From positions 744,001 through 808,000 of the forward strand of contig NW_026570268.1 in assembly GCF_019649055.1 (NCBI RefSeq): DNA of 64,000 bases, given 5' to 3'. The translations under genes were made by a program, and so were the position numbers. Positions 1 to 13,133 of the stretch are shown one piece after another. The notes below the pieces were generated by a model. That model was not told where the DNA came from. It worked only from the letters and a program-made list of their open reading frames with translations, and ran no database searches. Origin of the DNA: Paramacrobiotus metropolitanus (Eukaryota; Tardigrada; Eutardigrada; Parachela; Macrobiotidae). Numbering within the stretch: the stretch's first letter is position 1; each line of letters starts with the position of its first letter.

Positions 1-272
1 ATTAATAAAGAGCCATAACATTTAACAATAATCAGTGCAGAAATAGAAAAAAAACTTGCGCAGATAAATCATCGACAATAAAATGCCGCTATTTTCAGAT
101 CAGCTGGACAGATTCCGTCGACTGTGTGGACTGCGGCTGATGGTGAGCCAGCTTGTGAAAAGCTGGCCGATTGGTGAGCCGATTGTCCTAAACTCATTCA
201 CAGTTTGGCCATTTGTTTGAACAGCCGCCTGTCTGCGGTTGCTTTGTTACTGTGCAGTATGAACTTTACTTA

Positions 273-544
273 CCGTAATTATCGAATTATAAGCTCCCCC
301 CGAAATAGAAGCTCCCCCCGTAATTAGAGCCCACCCTAAGGTTGTTTGAAAGTTATAAGCTCCCCCCGAAATATAAGCCCATGGGCTTACTGTAATTAAA
401 TGCTATATAGCCCATACTAACCAATGCAAAAAAAGCTAGTTTGAAAAATTGAAGCCCCCTCCGAAATACAAGCCCATGCCCGTAATTGCCCCGTGAGACA
501 TTTGAAATATTTGTAACCCTGGGCCTCTAATTCGATAATTACGG
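273..544. mobile_element. MITE with 18-bp terminal inverted repeats, TA flanks
   Basis: The left end reads CCGTAATTATCGAATTA and the right end is its inverted complement (TAATTCGATAATTACGG). Both ends are flanked by TA, as expected of Tc1/mariner-type TA target-site duplication. The 272-bp interior has no ORF and holds several copies of a GCTCCCCCCGAAAT-like unit (near 293, 311, 359 and 456). Seen in sequence: ends and flanks. The superfamily is inferred from the TA flanks alone. Confidence 0.65.
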
Positions 545-867
545 TACATCAGTTACATGTTAATCTACTCACCGACAAATTAAAGTTTTTGATTTAATAT
601 ACGGTTAAAATACTCTTAAAAAATCAGTTTTACATTGATCTTCAACATTTTGTCTGATTAGGAAGTCGCCGACTTACGTTGTTATTTTAATATTCAAATT
701 GTTTTCTTAAATTACACCAGTATGCCAACGCAAGGCAGCTTTCCTTTCAGCAAGTGATTGCCGAAATAAAATACTTTTAAATAATTTGAATTTTCAGCAA
801 TAATAATAATAATTTCTACTAACTAATTGTAATAGCCGCTTAGCAGAATTTCTACTTTAGCGAGTCC

Positions 868-903
868 GTTATGGAGTTCTTAGTACTCTAAGAACTCCAT
901 AAC
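868..903. repeat. perfect 16-bp hairpin with 4-base loop
   Basis: GTTATGGAGTTCTTAG at 868-883 is exactly complementary to 888-903, with loop TACT. It lies in spacer DNA left of the carboxypeptidase gene. No gene is visible in 545-1238, which is otherwise AT-rich and structureless to my reading. Confidence 0.85.
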
Positions 904-1238
904 CTTTGGTGTTTTCTGCGTTACATGCGCTAGCATATAAATTAATGAATTTATTCTATCGTGATCGGACACGATGGATCGTCTGAGCAAAACTGCAGCT
1001 TATTGAACAGCACGGAAACACAAATCACTCGACTGCCCGGCGCCGGCCACCTCCCGCAACAGACTGACCATCTAGAGACTCTGAGAATTCAAATAAAACA
1101 ACATCTTTATAAATGAACGGGAACGAGAGAGACTGGGTGAGAGATGCATAATACCAAAAAGAGTCCAAACACCGAGTGAGAGAGAAAGACAAAAGGGAAC
1201 GCGTCAAACTAAACACCAACTAAACCGCCGCGCACGCC

Positions 1239-4200
1239 TCACTCGTCGTCCTGCGCCAGGAGGGAGCGCGCCTCGGCCCCCTCCCGCCGCCCCGCCCCCG
1301 GGCCCACCCCCGGCTTCAGTCGCGACGGGGAGCCGGACAGGTCCTGCATGCGCACCGGGGTGCGCCGGTTGTTGGCGTTGGCCAAGCCCACCTCCACGTC
1401 CGCCTTGCTGGCCGCCCGTCGCCGCCGCATGTTCACGCAGCACAACACGAAGAAGCCCAGCATCAGCACCGATCCGCCTGCAACCATATCACATCGCCAG
1501 GTTTGTCGTTGAATTTTCAAATAAATTAATTTCTCGAATAACCATGACATCAGTTTGAAAATTATGGATAAGAAATTATTTAACATTTTTTTTGCAAATT
1601 AATCCACAAATTTCTTAACGAGAATATCGAATTTATTTATTGAAATTATTTAAAAATTAATTATTCAAATTTATTTCATATTAACCGCTAATCTCGAATT
1701 TAGTTTTTTACGTTTATGACTGTACCAAATAAACATCCGAATTATTTTTCAAAATATAAATTTTCCAGTTAAATTTCAAAACAAATTAATTTTCCAAATA
1801 ACTCTTAATAAATTAATATTAGCTACAGTAGTTCAAAAATTTTGAAAATTAATTATGTAGGCTGTGCTTACAGAAAAACAGCAGCATGATGCCGAAACCC
1901 AGCCCAGTTGAAATCTCCTCCTGGCCCTTTTTAGTCGTCAGCGCCCCGACCTCCCGCTTGGTGGTGGTGTCGGCCTCCAGCTCCTCCACGGGGCGCTGCG
2001 TATTCAGCCGCACCACCTCCATGTCGAACTGCACCTCATCGCCCGGGCCGGCGGTGGTCATCCCGGCTCCACTGCTCTTCAGCGTGAAGTTGACCACGAC
2101 AGCCGGCGTCTCCGCCAGCACCGTCACCTTGCGGCGCTCCGTCTCATAGCCCTTCTTGTAAGCGAACAACCGGTACGTCCCCGGCACCAACAACCGCCAA
2201 TAATCCCCGTCCACCGCCGACGTCACCACGTGATCGATCCCCTCCACCTGGACACTCACGCCCTCCAACGGCTGCCCCGCCTCGTCGCGGACGAAGCCCT
2301 TGACGCCCTTGTGCACCTCCATCATGAAGGCGATCAGCGGGCGCTTGTTGGCCTCCCAGAAGGATGCCAGGTGCTCGGCGGTGGGGTACTTCCAGCAGCC
2401 CAGCTCCAGGGTGATCTCGAAGGCGTTGCTGTGCAGGTAGTTCCAGTCCTGCATCCCGCCGGCCACCGGGTACCATTTGGCGCCGTTGGTGATGCCGTCC
2501 TTGAAGTACTCCGAGTCCATGTAGCGTCGGCAGGGATGGCCTTCGTACATGGTCTGGTGCGCCTGTGACGGAACGTCAGCCATTAGTACTGTACGTACTT
2601 TAATCTCTTTACTCGTACTTGCTATTATTCCTTGTACTTCCTAGAACGTTCTGTATTATTTTCGGGTGTGTTTTGGTTTTCTACACAGAGGTGCCTTGCG
2701 ACTACACAGTAAGTCCGTGAGTGACAGTATTTTGGGCATCAGTCAGTCGTGATCAGCTTCCTCATTTTAAAATTTGTAATTAAATCTCAACTTTACTGGT
2801 GAAATCAAACACAGGGCGCAATGTATCGAAACATACTACCTAGATTAATACAAGAACGAGTTACAACAGGTAATTAAATTAAATTAAATTTGTATTTAAT
2901 TAAAATTTGTGATTTAGTCTTCGGGGGTTGTAGTATATATAAATAACTTTCATAAGATGTTTTACAAAAGGCAACGCCTAGCGTTCACGCGATCTAGCTG
3001 AAGAAACCATTCCAATTAACGTGAGATGGAACACTTTCCACAATACTCTGAGTTTTTAATTAAATTATCGTCGGACGTGCAGTTTCTCGCTTCGCGCAGA
3101 TTCTTAGACTTAGATGCCGCATTGAGATTATCAGCTCATTCTCTGCCGTTGAGTCAGGTCGATAAGATAGATTATTTACGGCAATTATTCCTATCGTACT
3201 GGTCTCTCCGTTATTTACGGTAATTATTCCTATCGTCACCTGCGAGTACGCCTCGGCCAGCTGCTTGAACACGGCGTCATCCGGGCTCTGACTGTACACC
3301 GCGGGACCGGTGGGGTTCTGCTGCAGGTCATCGAAGGGGTAGTTGGCCACCAGCGAGCCCCCGTGGAGGTTGGCGGACAGGACGAAGGGGTAGCGGCGGA
3401 TCCAGGCCATGACGGCGGCCGTCTCCGGCTGCTGGCGGGCGTTGTCGTTGGTGGTGAGGAACTGGTCGGGGAAATTGCGGTTCAAGTCCACGTTGTTGGC
3501 GTTGCCGCGGCCCTGGACGCTCTCGTAGTCCCCGGGATGGCTGGCCTCGAAGCCGTCGGGGTTCATGGAAGGCAGGATGTGGATGCGGGTGGCGTTGACG
3601 AGGGTCTGGACGCATGGGGAGTCGTGGTAGTTCTCCAGGAGGGCTTGGATTAATAAGAGGAGTAGTTCCCGGCCCACCACCTCGTTGCCGTGCATGTTGC
3701 CCACGTACTTGAATTCCGGCTTGCCTGTACGGGAAATAAATACATCTGTCAAACGTTATGATTATTCCACGGACGATAAATGCCGGCATCTTGTTATGAC
3801 GCACGTCGCATACGTATAAACTGCTTTTCGACGCTGCCTACATTCACGAGCAGCGAGCGGAAGTAATTCCTTCACCCGTGATGGAATCCCGTCAAATAAA
3901 AACGCCTCTAGCATAAATAAATTACTGCTAATGGGATCGGCACGTCTCACCGTTAAATCATGAGTGTAAGAGAAAACAGCAAAGAGAACTTTTTATAAAC
4001 TTCTCAGTAAATCGGTGCTCCATCGACTGGAATAATTAAGATCCTATGCAACGTTAGGAAAATTTACACAACTTCAGGAAAATTTCTTCGTCTTAATGCA
4101 ATCCCAAAAAAATTTACAAAATTCTAAAAATATTACAAAAAGTTTTGGGAAAGCAATGTGCAAAAAAGAATGCAATATATAATTTCCTCGTGATAATCAA

Positions 4201-5186
4201 CGAAGATTAAGCACCCTATGAAAGGCACTGAATGTTACGGAAATAAAACATTCGAGAAAACGAATCAACGGCAAATTCACCACAAATTTCAGTGAAAATT
4301 CAACAAAAAATAGCTGACCAAAATAATGAGAACTCATAAAACGAATTCCAGGAGAAGATGCGAAAAAAGTGCTTTAAAAAACGGAAAATCTTACATCTAT
4401 AAAAAAATGGCACTAAAAATGGAAATTATATTTTTTAAAAAAAGGAAAAATCTTCCATCTGTACAAAATCACACCAAAATCTGAAATTGTATTTTCCAAA
4501 AACTGAAAAAAAAACTGAAAAACCTTCCATCTGTACAAAATCACACCAAAAACGGAAATTTTATTTTTTAAAAAATGAAAAATTGTCCATCTACAAAAAA
4601 GTGACACTAAAAATGAAAATTAAATTAAAAAAAAATTAAAATCGTCGCAGCGCAGAAGCCAAGGAGAAAACCAGTAGCACTCCAAGACATTTCCCCTCTT
4701 ACCCGGCTGGTGCACATTAGGCTGGCTGGAGATCTCCATAACCAGCAGCTGCCGTCCCTGCACACTCTGCCCCACCGTATACAGCCGCGTGATCCCCGGG
4801 AACCGCCCGGCCAGATCGTTCATCTTGGCCAAGAGATCCTGGTAGGAGTGGTACTTGAACTGCTCCTTCCGCGGCTCATGCAGCCAGTCGCGCGCCGCCA
4901 ACGTGGCGTTGCCCCCGAGACACGGGAGAATGCGGTCGATCAGGCGCGGGACCGTGGTCTGGCTGGCGGCGCTCTGGCTGCCCTCCGGGACGCGCTCGTC
5001 CAGGTACAGCTGCGCCGTCTGCGCGTCGTTGGGACGCGGCAGTTGGTTGATCCCCAGCATGTTGTTCATCATCATCTGCTGCTGCATCGGGTTGAAGAAG
5101 GGGTTCTGCAGGCGCTGGCCGCCGGTGGACGCGGTCTGCTCCAGGATCAGCAGGAGGATGGGGAGCATCAACCGGAAGGCGTCCAT
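1239..5186 (-). CDS. M14 metallocarboxypeptidase (CPD/CPE/CPM-like), membrane-anchored
   Basis: Four exons: 5186-4703, 3724-3240, 2562-1872, 1477-1239; lengths 484, 485, 691 and 239 join in one frame to 632 residues. The start ATG is followed by a hydrophobic signal peptide (about residues 1-20) and a Gln/Met-rich linker. The M14 domain carries the zinc ligands H173 and E176 (GNMHGNE) and H282 (SANLHGG), the substrate Arg region DLNRNFPD, and catalytic E376 in [10 protein letters not shown] transthyretin-like domain follows ([20 protein letters not shown]). A C-terminal transmembrane helix (about 543-567), assembled across the last intron, ends in a basic cytoplasmic tail with RRRR. The N/E subfamily removes C-terminal Arg/Lys from peptides. 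It has a single catalytic domain, unlike multi-domain CPD, and a real transmembrane helix where CPM has a GPI anchor. The second intron has a TACTAAT branch-like sequence near its acceptor (2590-2584). Confidence 0.93.
4383..4640. repeat. degenerate ~60-bp tandem repeat in carboxypeptidase intron 1
   Basis: Four diverged units share the pattern CTTCCATCTGTACAAAATC ... CACCAAAA ... GGAAATT followed by a T-run and A-run. They begin near 4383, 4444, 4517 and 4575. All lie in the first intron (3725-4702) of the minus-strand carboxypeptidase gene. No coding content is visible. Confidence 0.6.
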
Positions 5187-7062
5187 CGTCGCAGCGGTTT
5201 ATTCAGTCAATACTGATTATAGGAGATCGTCGTTCGGGCCACTGTCCATCCACCGGACTATCGAGTTCTCTATTAATCTACTAGCACCTACGGAAATTAA
5301 ATTTCTGGACTGTTTTGGGAAATGGTGTGAAATAAAAAGTAATAAAAAAATGTGCAATTAAAACAGTGAATTTCTACAATTTATTTTCCAAAGAATTTTT
5401 CTTATAAGTTATGGGTAATTAAAAACAAAACTGTGATGCAGGAAAATTCGCAGAAGAAAAATGAATGTGTAAAATTATTTTTCAAACCTTTCTGCTTACT
5501 GCTTACAGATGGATAGAGATGAAATTAAAAATAAAATAGTGACAATTTAACAGACAGGTATTTCTGCTACACCATCATTATTTTAAACGGTTACTCCACT
5601 GTGTTTAATTCATACATTTAATTTTCATGAATTTCTTCATCTAAAAATTATTTAAATAACAATTTCAAATAATTCGATATCCTATCGCATCTTGCCAGGC
5701 AGTGCCAGCATCAGGCATGTCAACAAAGATCACGAAATCAAGGAAAATTTTTGAAATATTCTGCAAATATTCCGAATAATTTATAATGCACCCGTTTTTC
5801 TTACCAGATCGCCTGTCCCGATCGTCCCAGTGGCCACAGTAAAAAGCGAGGATCAGCGTGTGTCAAACAGTTTTCCTTTTCATTCTTTTTTACAGGTATA
5901 AAAAATAAACAGGAAGATTAAGAAACGAGAAACTCGGCGCTCGCAAGAGTCAACTGCACATGCCAACAGATTTGCGTTCGGAGTCAGTGACGGATTCCTC
6001 AACGCTTCATTCTTGGAGAGACATCAAATAAACTCCCCACTGCTTCAGTAAATAACAAACGATCAGAGAAAAATTTCCAAATGTCCCAAAGATCAAAGAT
6101 GAAAGGATCTGATCCAAATCAGATCCGGGAGAAATTATCGGATGACGTCTGTCCAATTTGCCAATACATATTGGAAAAGTGGCGTGCCATTACGTCACTG
6201 AACATTCACCAGCTGCCGTACGCACGCTGCGCCGTACGTAGTACGCACTGATTCGTCGTACATCGACCCCACGTAACCGCAGCCAGTTAGCGGCTTTTGC
6301 TTACGCTGCATTTTATACGCTACGTCACACGTCCGTACGAGGGTGTGTCTTGAGACTTGAACTGTCTTCGCTGTGTGAGCGCTTCAGTGACTTCGACTCC
6401 GACTCGCGTTGCATTTGTGTTTAACCGCGCCAGCCAGTCCGAGTCGGTGCAGTCAGCCAGCTGTTCCGTCGTCAGTTCGTGTTGGGTTTGTTTGACTTTG
6501 GAGTTCCCAAAACTGCGCGCGACAACATGCGACTTCAGCCAAAGAACTTTCTAATAACCTAATCTTTGTTGAATAATATTTTGCATTACTGCAGAGTGCC
6601 TATCGAGTTTTTGCTCAGTTTTTACCCTTCTGATTTTCGTCGTTGGTCCGTGTGTTTGACGTTGCAGGCCGAGACGGGATAACGCTGTGTACTGACAGTA
6701 TTGTGAATTTGTGAAGAAAGGAATCGGTTTGCTTGAGGCGCACTTGGCAGCTTGACTGTGGAATGCACTGTTTCATCAGCCAGAAAAATTCAATCAATTC
6801 TTATCCGCCATCTTATCGTTGACCTGTTGAGCGTGCTTTTACGGGATTTTTAAAGTTGGCTCGCATCTCCTACAGCCAAAAAAGCGCGAAAGCTTGGACT
6901 GTTATTGGATCGAGCGATTCGGGAGTCGACAAGAAAATCGGGATTTCGTGGGGTGATGCGTTGGGGCAACGATAAATTATTTTTGGAAAAAGCATTGTGA
7001 AGTCGCCGCGTGTATTCCCTGGTTGAAGCGTGGCGAGGCGATCCCGAGTGCCGTCGTCGGCG
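5187..7062. other. divergent intergenic region: carboxypeptidase / Mondo
   Basis: About 1.9 kb separates the start codons of two divergent genes. The left two thirds are AT-rich with no ORF of note. From about 6180 the sequence becomes GC-richer with repeated GTACG words, and it probably contains the 5' UTR and core promoter of the Mondo gene. I could not place a transcription start. Confidence 0.5.
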
Positions 7063-10000
7063 ATGACATCGACCATGAGCCGGAGCGCGGCGCCCGTGTC
7101 CTCCCTGCGACGGCTGGACGAGCGCGCCTCCCCGGGCAACTCCCGCCTGGCCAGCGCCCTCTCCGGCTCCCGCTCCCCCTCGGCCGGGCGGGGCCCCGCG
7201 CTGCTGGGGGCGACGGGAGTGGGGCATGCTCCAGGGGGCAAGGAGATCATCCACAGCGGCCACTTCATGATGAGCAACGTCCCGCAGGACGAGGACGACG
7301 ACGACGAGAGCGACGAGGTGACCACCGGCTCGGAGGAGCTCCTCAGCGACGCTCCGGAGGACCCGCGCCCGGCTCCCAAGGCGCCGCCGCAGACGGCGCC
7401 GGTGGCCGCCCAGGCCGGCCCCTCCCGCCCCGCCTACCGCGCGCAGCAGGCGCATCTGCCGCGGGGACGCAGCAACTCCATGACGCACGACGGGATGCAC
7501 CGGTCGCGGATGAACATTGCGCCGCAGCAGCAGAAGGGGAAGCTGATCGATTCGTCGCTGAGCAAGCTGTTCGAGTGCATGACGCTGGCCTACAGGTGGG
7601 TGGCGGCATTTACATGTCTCTCTTACTCTGTCAGCCGCCAGTGTCAGGGGAATATAAGTTATATAACTGGTGGTAATTTAGGGCGAAATTGACGTCTCCC
7701 AAGTGGAATAATTTCAAGGGATTGAAGCTCCGCTGGACCATCAAGATCCGGTTGAATAACGTCATTTGGCGCGCCTGGCACATGCAGTGTAATTATTTTC
7801 GGATTAATTACTTTCCTTTATTAAGTTTATTTCTAATTTGATTAACTACACTGCTAATTTAATTTTAAATCTTTTAATTATAATTTTTATAAGATCGCCA
7901 CCATCAGATACCACAAAAAAATCTGTCTCGGCGATTCCGAAAATTTCTGATAATTATTAATTTTTAATTTATTGGAACGTATACAAGTGCGCAGATTTTC
8001 GGCTGGAATTTTAAACATTTGATTTACATAGAAAGATAATGAGGAGATATTTGAGAGTAGAGGCTTAATAACTGTAGCGAATTTTATTTCTTTAAAAAGT
8101 TCACATGCGCCATTAAAACAGGAAAATAATTACGGTGTAGTACGAGTACAGAAGATGTTTGTGCAGTTATCAAGCAAGTGCGGCCGCTGATCGCGCCCTT
8201 CTCCATCGAAGTGGACAACTCGGTGCACAACAAGACGGAGTCGGTGCTGGTGGAGGGCAAGTACTGGAAGCGCCGGCAGTCCATCGTCTCCTCCGAGTAC
8301 CGCCGCTGGCGGCTGTGGTACAAGGACCGCATCTCCGGCGTCCGCACCCGCACCGACAGCATGGGCGCCAGTGTACGTTGTCCTCATCATTTACTACAAT
8401 AATATCTGTATTCGGCTGCTCTGATGAGGTATCTTCACGAGAAAAATTGCTGTAAAATGCAGGCGATGAGCTATGACCCGCACAACGAGGGTATGCTGCA
8501 GCAGCCCTGCCTGGAGGAGCCCATGATGCTGGACGACGTCCTCCTGCCGGACTTCACCGACGCCTTACTGGCCCGCCTCGGCCAGCAGCCCTTCGCCTTC
8601 CCCGATCCCAGAGAAATCGGTATCCGCTATTTCTACCTTTATCATTATAATTTTTCTATAATTAACGTTTATTTGATGCAGCGCAAGCCGGGTACGCGGA
8701 TTTCATCCAGCCGGGACTGTTGCCGCTGCAGCCGTCGCTGGAAGACCTGATGGACACGCTGGAGCCGTTAAACGGTAGGGCACATGCAGCACTAAGCAGT
8801 TCTCTGTCTGAATAACGTCTTTGCTGTGTTGCAGAGTACTTTGCGCAGCAGAATCAAGCGTCGTCCGGCTACAATCCCGTGGGACAATTCGGGATGGGTA
8901 GTTCGCAGGAATTCATATCTCAGGATAATTACGGCGGCTCCGACGCGTACTGGAAGGTCAGTCTGAGCATCCTTGTAACTCTTGTGCATTTATAATTTAA
9001 TTATTATTAATCGTGGGCTGTGTAACTTATTTTGATTAATGATTGCTATTGGTTTTTTAATTATTAGATTAATTTTTTACTGATACTAGTATACTAATTT
9101 TTTATTAATTGCTATAGAGTTATTTCTTGTCGGTTTATTTTACAGCGATTTAACTATTATTAATTTATTCGTATAAATATTATTTTTATAATTCTTGTTC
9201 ATTTATTTTGGCTGTTGTACAGCAATCGCTGGCGCTGCCCGACTACCTGGTCCAGTCCGTCAGCCCCCCGGCGCCCCACCAGCCCTCCTCCAACCCCTCC
9301 CGCGCCCCGCCCGCGGCCGGCACCTCCAGCGCCTACATGTCCGACTACGCCTCTCCACAGTACGCTCCGCCGACGACGTACTCGACGCAGTACAGCGGCG
9401 GCACCCTGGACGCCATGCAGCCCCTCGACACCTTCCGCGCGGGCCCGCAGCATCCACAGAGCGGATTATCGGAGTTCGAGCTGCGCCGCGAGGACATCCG
9501 GCAGCGCTCGCTGTCGGGGCCGACGCCCGGCGGGGGCCCGCTGATCCAGCCGGACGTGCTGGCGGCGCTGGCCTCGTTTGGCCGGTCCATCTCGGCGAGC
9601 AGCGGGAATGTGGCGCAGGCGGGGTACGCGCCAACCGACGCGCAGAGTGGGAGTGCCAGTGCGCCCGTCAGCCGATTGAACTCCATTGTGCCCAATAGTA
9701 ACGCGTTTGTCGTACCGGAAGTGCATGTTAGTGCTTTATATTTTTATTATAGACAGTTTGAGTAATATGTGGAAATTTGGAATTAAATTAATTGACATTT
9801 AATTTGGCATTTGATTTGTAATTTGATTTTTAACTTATATTTTAAATTTAATTTGGCATTTAATTTTTAGCTTTTAATTTACAGTAATTTGGAATTTTAA
9901 TTTTGCATTTAATTTGGAATGCAGTTTGTAATTTAATTTGTAATTTAATTTGTAATTTAATTTGTAATTTAATTTGTAATTTAATTTGTAATTTAATTTG

Positions 10001-12534
10001 TAATTTAATTTGTAATTTATTTTTTAAGTTAATTTTGTCTGTCGTTTAGCCGATCAGCAAAGGCCGGGGTCGCGGCAAGAAAGCCGCAGCCGAGAGCGCC
10101 TCGACGGCGGGCGTCCCGTCTGCGCAGTTCAACGCTCCCGGACGAACGGCTTTATCCGTCACGCTCCCGTCGTCCAACGAGGGATCGACGCTGGCTCGTC
10201 TGCTGACAAGTAAATCTGCGAACCTGAAAGCTGCCGGTTTAAACTCCAGGGATTTTATTTTTGAATAAGCGCGTATTTTTCACCAGGCGGCCCGGTGTTC
10301 CCCGGCGGCGTCATCCAGCCGGCATCGGGATCGCCCTCCAGGAAGAAGCTGGCTCCCAAACCCGCCGCCAACGAGCCCAAAATCCGTCCCGCTCCGCCGA
10401 CGCTGACCAGTGTGGTGCTGCCGGCGGAGATCGTCAGTGAGCCGCTGGTCGTGCCCAAAGTGGAAAACACGTTTCTTCAGGGTACAGATTAATTTTTTTT
10501 TAATTTCTTAATCAGTTTTCGGATATTTTAAATAATTCTGAAATGTTCTAATCCATAGCTGGTTATATACGACTGGTTATCATTATGTTTCCAAGATACT
10601 CGTAACTTTTAATTTCCTAGAGTAAAATTTTAAATTAATTCTGAAATTTGCAGATAAATTTCGAGTTTAAATAATAATATTAATTATTTGCACATTGTAG
10701 ATAAATAGATATTTTTTGAATTTAAAATTTTAGGAATTATGAAAATATTAAAAAATTAGTCTGCATCAAATTGAAAACCATGACGGTTTCTTTTAACTCC
10801 TTTTAACTACACTAATTAATCTGTCTTGTCTGGCTTGTGCTGATCATCACTCTGCCAATTTAAATAAGTTCATAAATCAATTGGGAAATGGGGATGTAAT
10901 TGGAAATTTTGAACAATTATTTCTGAACGTTTATGGAAGTCGGCAAAGTTTTTCTGGATTTATGGCTGTCAGGATGGAAAAAAATAATTACGATGGTTGA
11001 ATATGGATAGATTCGGGGTTGTTCCGGCGGCGCATGGAGGAGTCGGTGGGGGAGCGGCCGCGGAGTCGCGAGAGCCGGCGCATGAACCACATCACGGCGG
11101 AGCAGAAGCGGCGCGGCGACATCAAGAGCGGCTTCGAGATATTACAAGGCATGGTGCCGCAGCTGGCGGCCAGCGCCAGCCACAGCCCCGGCAAGCAGGT
11201 CAGCAAGGCCGTCATCCTGCAGCGCGGCGCCGAGCACATCCACCGCCTCAAGGAGGAGCGCCGCCAGATGCAGGCCGAGGCCGACGCGCTCAAGCAGCAG
11301 ATCGAGGCCATCAACCACGCCGTCACGTAAGCCACGAACACACCATCGGAAACACTGATTTTCTGCGACTAATAATAAATCAAGTTTTAATTTTCTTTAA
11401 TTTATAGAATAGTTTTTAATTTGCGGAATAATTTCTCAGTGCCAAAATTAAAATTTGCAGATAAATTCCAAATTAAGTTCTGAGTCTGTTGAATATTTTT
11501 TTTCCTAATTTTCACAACCGGTACTTGTAAATTTTGTGACTTTTGGTTAGCTTTCAAATTACGGATAAATTTTTATAACATTTCAAATGTTTAATGAACC
11601 ATAAAATTTTTTAATCTTCAAATTTTGTTGCTCCTGTTAAAAGACGGTGGACGGGTGTTTGCAGGGTGTGCCAGCAGCAGCTGCCGGCCACCGGCGCCCC
11701 CGTCAGCAGTCGCGCCCGCAAGGACCGCATGAACGAGATGCTGGACGAGCACATCCGGGCGCAGACCATGCACAACTGGAAGTACTGGCTGGTAGGTGCA
11801 GATGCGTTTCTTACCGCTGCATATTCATTCAACCCGTTCACGCTGCAGTTCAGCCTGACGATGCGGCCGTTAGTCGATTCGTACGCGTCCAGCGTGGCCT
11901 GTCGCGGCGTGGAGGAGCTGGGCCAGAACGTGCTCAACTGGGTGGACCAGCAGTGCACGCTCACGCAGCTGCGGCCCTGTACGTAGCGCTGATTGTCCCT
12001 CACTTAACTTTCGCAATTATTCTGTTTTATTATTATTTATTTTTCTTTAATTTATTCCGTTTTATTATTCATTTTTTATTCTGATTATATTCATTATTAA
12101 TGTTCTTACTAAAATGTCTTTACTGATGCTCATACCGTGACATAACTGTCGTAATTTTTATCATTACGGCCAGCATTGCACAATTAGGAATTTCAAAACA
12201 ACAACCAAAATCAATATTAATAGTTTTTAATTTAAAAAAAAGTTGGGTATTTACTATTTTTATTTTTTTATATTGTTCTGATGCATGGTTGGTTGTTTGG
12301 GGTGGCGCAGTGATCAAGGAGTCGATGCGGAAGGTCAGCACCAGCACGCACATCCTCAGCGACCCCGGCCGCCTCCCGGAGGAGGCCCGCCAGGCCGTCC
12401 AGCCGAAGCCGGCTGCCAAGGCCTACGCCTCGCCCTCCACCTCCTCCTCCACGTCCTCCCTGGGCAACAGCACCACCCTCGGCTCGCCCAACAACACTCG
12501 CGGGTCGCCGCACCCGGGGACGCATTTCTCCTGA
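7063..12534 (+). CDS. MLXIP: Mondo / ChREBP-like bHLH-leucine zipper transcription factor
   Basis: Thirteen exons: 7063-7595, 7682-7788, 8167-8372, 8463-8619, 8682-8774, 8835-8956, 9223-9726, 10050-10209, 10287-10481, 11011-11326, 11665-11791, 11849-11978, 12311-12534; they join in frame to 957 residues. The N-terminal Mondo conserved region is clear: IHSGHFM, then LSKLFECMTLAY joined to KLTSPKWNNFKGLKLRW and NNVIWRAWHMQ, then VLVEGKYWKRR. Next come a proline-rich activation region (exon 7) and a basic helix-loop-helix zipper (RRMNHITAEQKRRGDIKSGF, about residues 715-790). The C-terminal dimerisation/cytoplasmic-localisation domain contains TMHNWKYWL and HILSDPGRLPEE. Mondo proteins pair with Mlx and bind carbohydrate response elements when glucose-6-phosphate is high. 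I chose ATG 7063 because it is the first in-frame ATG; upstream in-frame codons at 7030-7062 include none. Length is close to MondoA. Intron 7 holds a minisatellite. A decayed copy lies at about 25.6-27.6 kb. Confidence 0.96.
9925..10024 (+). repeat. 12-bp minisatellite in Mondo intron 7
   Basis: Consecutive near-perfect copies of TTTGTAATTTAA fill this stretch, between exons 7 and 8 of the Mondo gene. About eight units can be counted; the flanking intron is the same motif in decayed form. Confidence 0.9.
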
Positions 12535-13133
12535 TCAACGGACGGCGAATCGAGGAACGCGCCTTATGACAGTGCCTTGCGACGGAGCGTGTGTGCTTCT
12601 CGTTTATACGACGGATTTTATTCACTGGCGTACCGACAACCGACACGAAATGGCGGAGGCCGGTTGCGGCTGGTGTTTTTGTTTGAGCACATAGGCGTTA
12701 TTTTGAATTCATAGTGTCGTTTGTCGAGTTGGTTATTCAGACCAGAGGAATAATTGTGCGCTGCGTCAAGAATCGCTTCGTGTCACGTGTGGGGTGTGCG
12801 TGCCGAAATTTCTGCAGTTTTTCAATTGCATACCAATTTAAAAGGAAAGTTTATTATTCGGGTCAAACTTGGATACGAGTGTCAGAAATTTATGACTCAA
12901 GTAGGAAATTATTTTATTGGCAATGGCCACCCAAATAACAAGAACTGCAAGTGCTGGCACATTACTTGATACGTAGTTTACATTTTACTGCAGCATTGCA
13001 GTACTTAGCTGTCCAAAGAACTTTTTCCTTCTCTTTTAATAGGCAATAGCCAATGCACACATCGGTATGCTTCCGCAGGTTTACACTAATTAAAATGAAT
13101 AAATTTTAAACATTGAAAAAACACCCATAATCA
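12535..13133 (+). other. Mondo 3' UTR and spacer
   Basis: No ORF of note follows the Mondo stop codon. A possible polyadenylation signal (AATAAA) lies near 13097. The transcript probably ends in or just before the retrotransposon fragment that begins at 13134. Confidence 0.4.

Noticed and set aside
300-480. CRISPR-like array (repeated GCTCCCCCCGAAAT units)
   Set aside because: Units are irregularly spaced, diverged and inside a TIR-bounded element in an animal genome.
7023-7676. Alternative frame parallel to Mondo exon 1
   Set aside because: A GC-rich shadow frame; the other frame has all the Mondo motifs.
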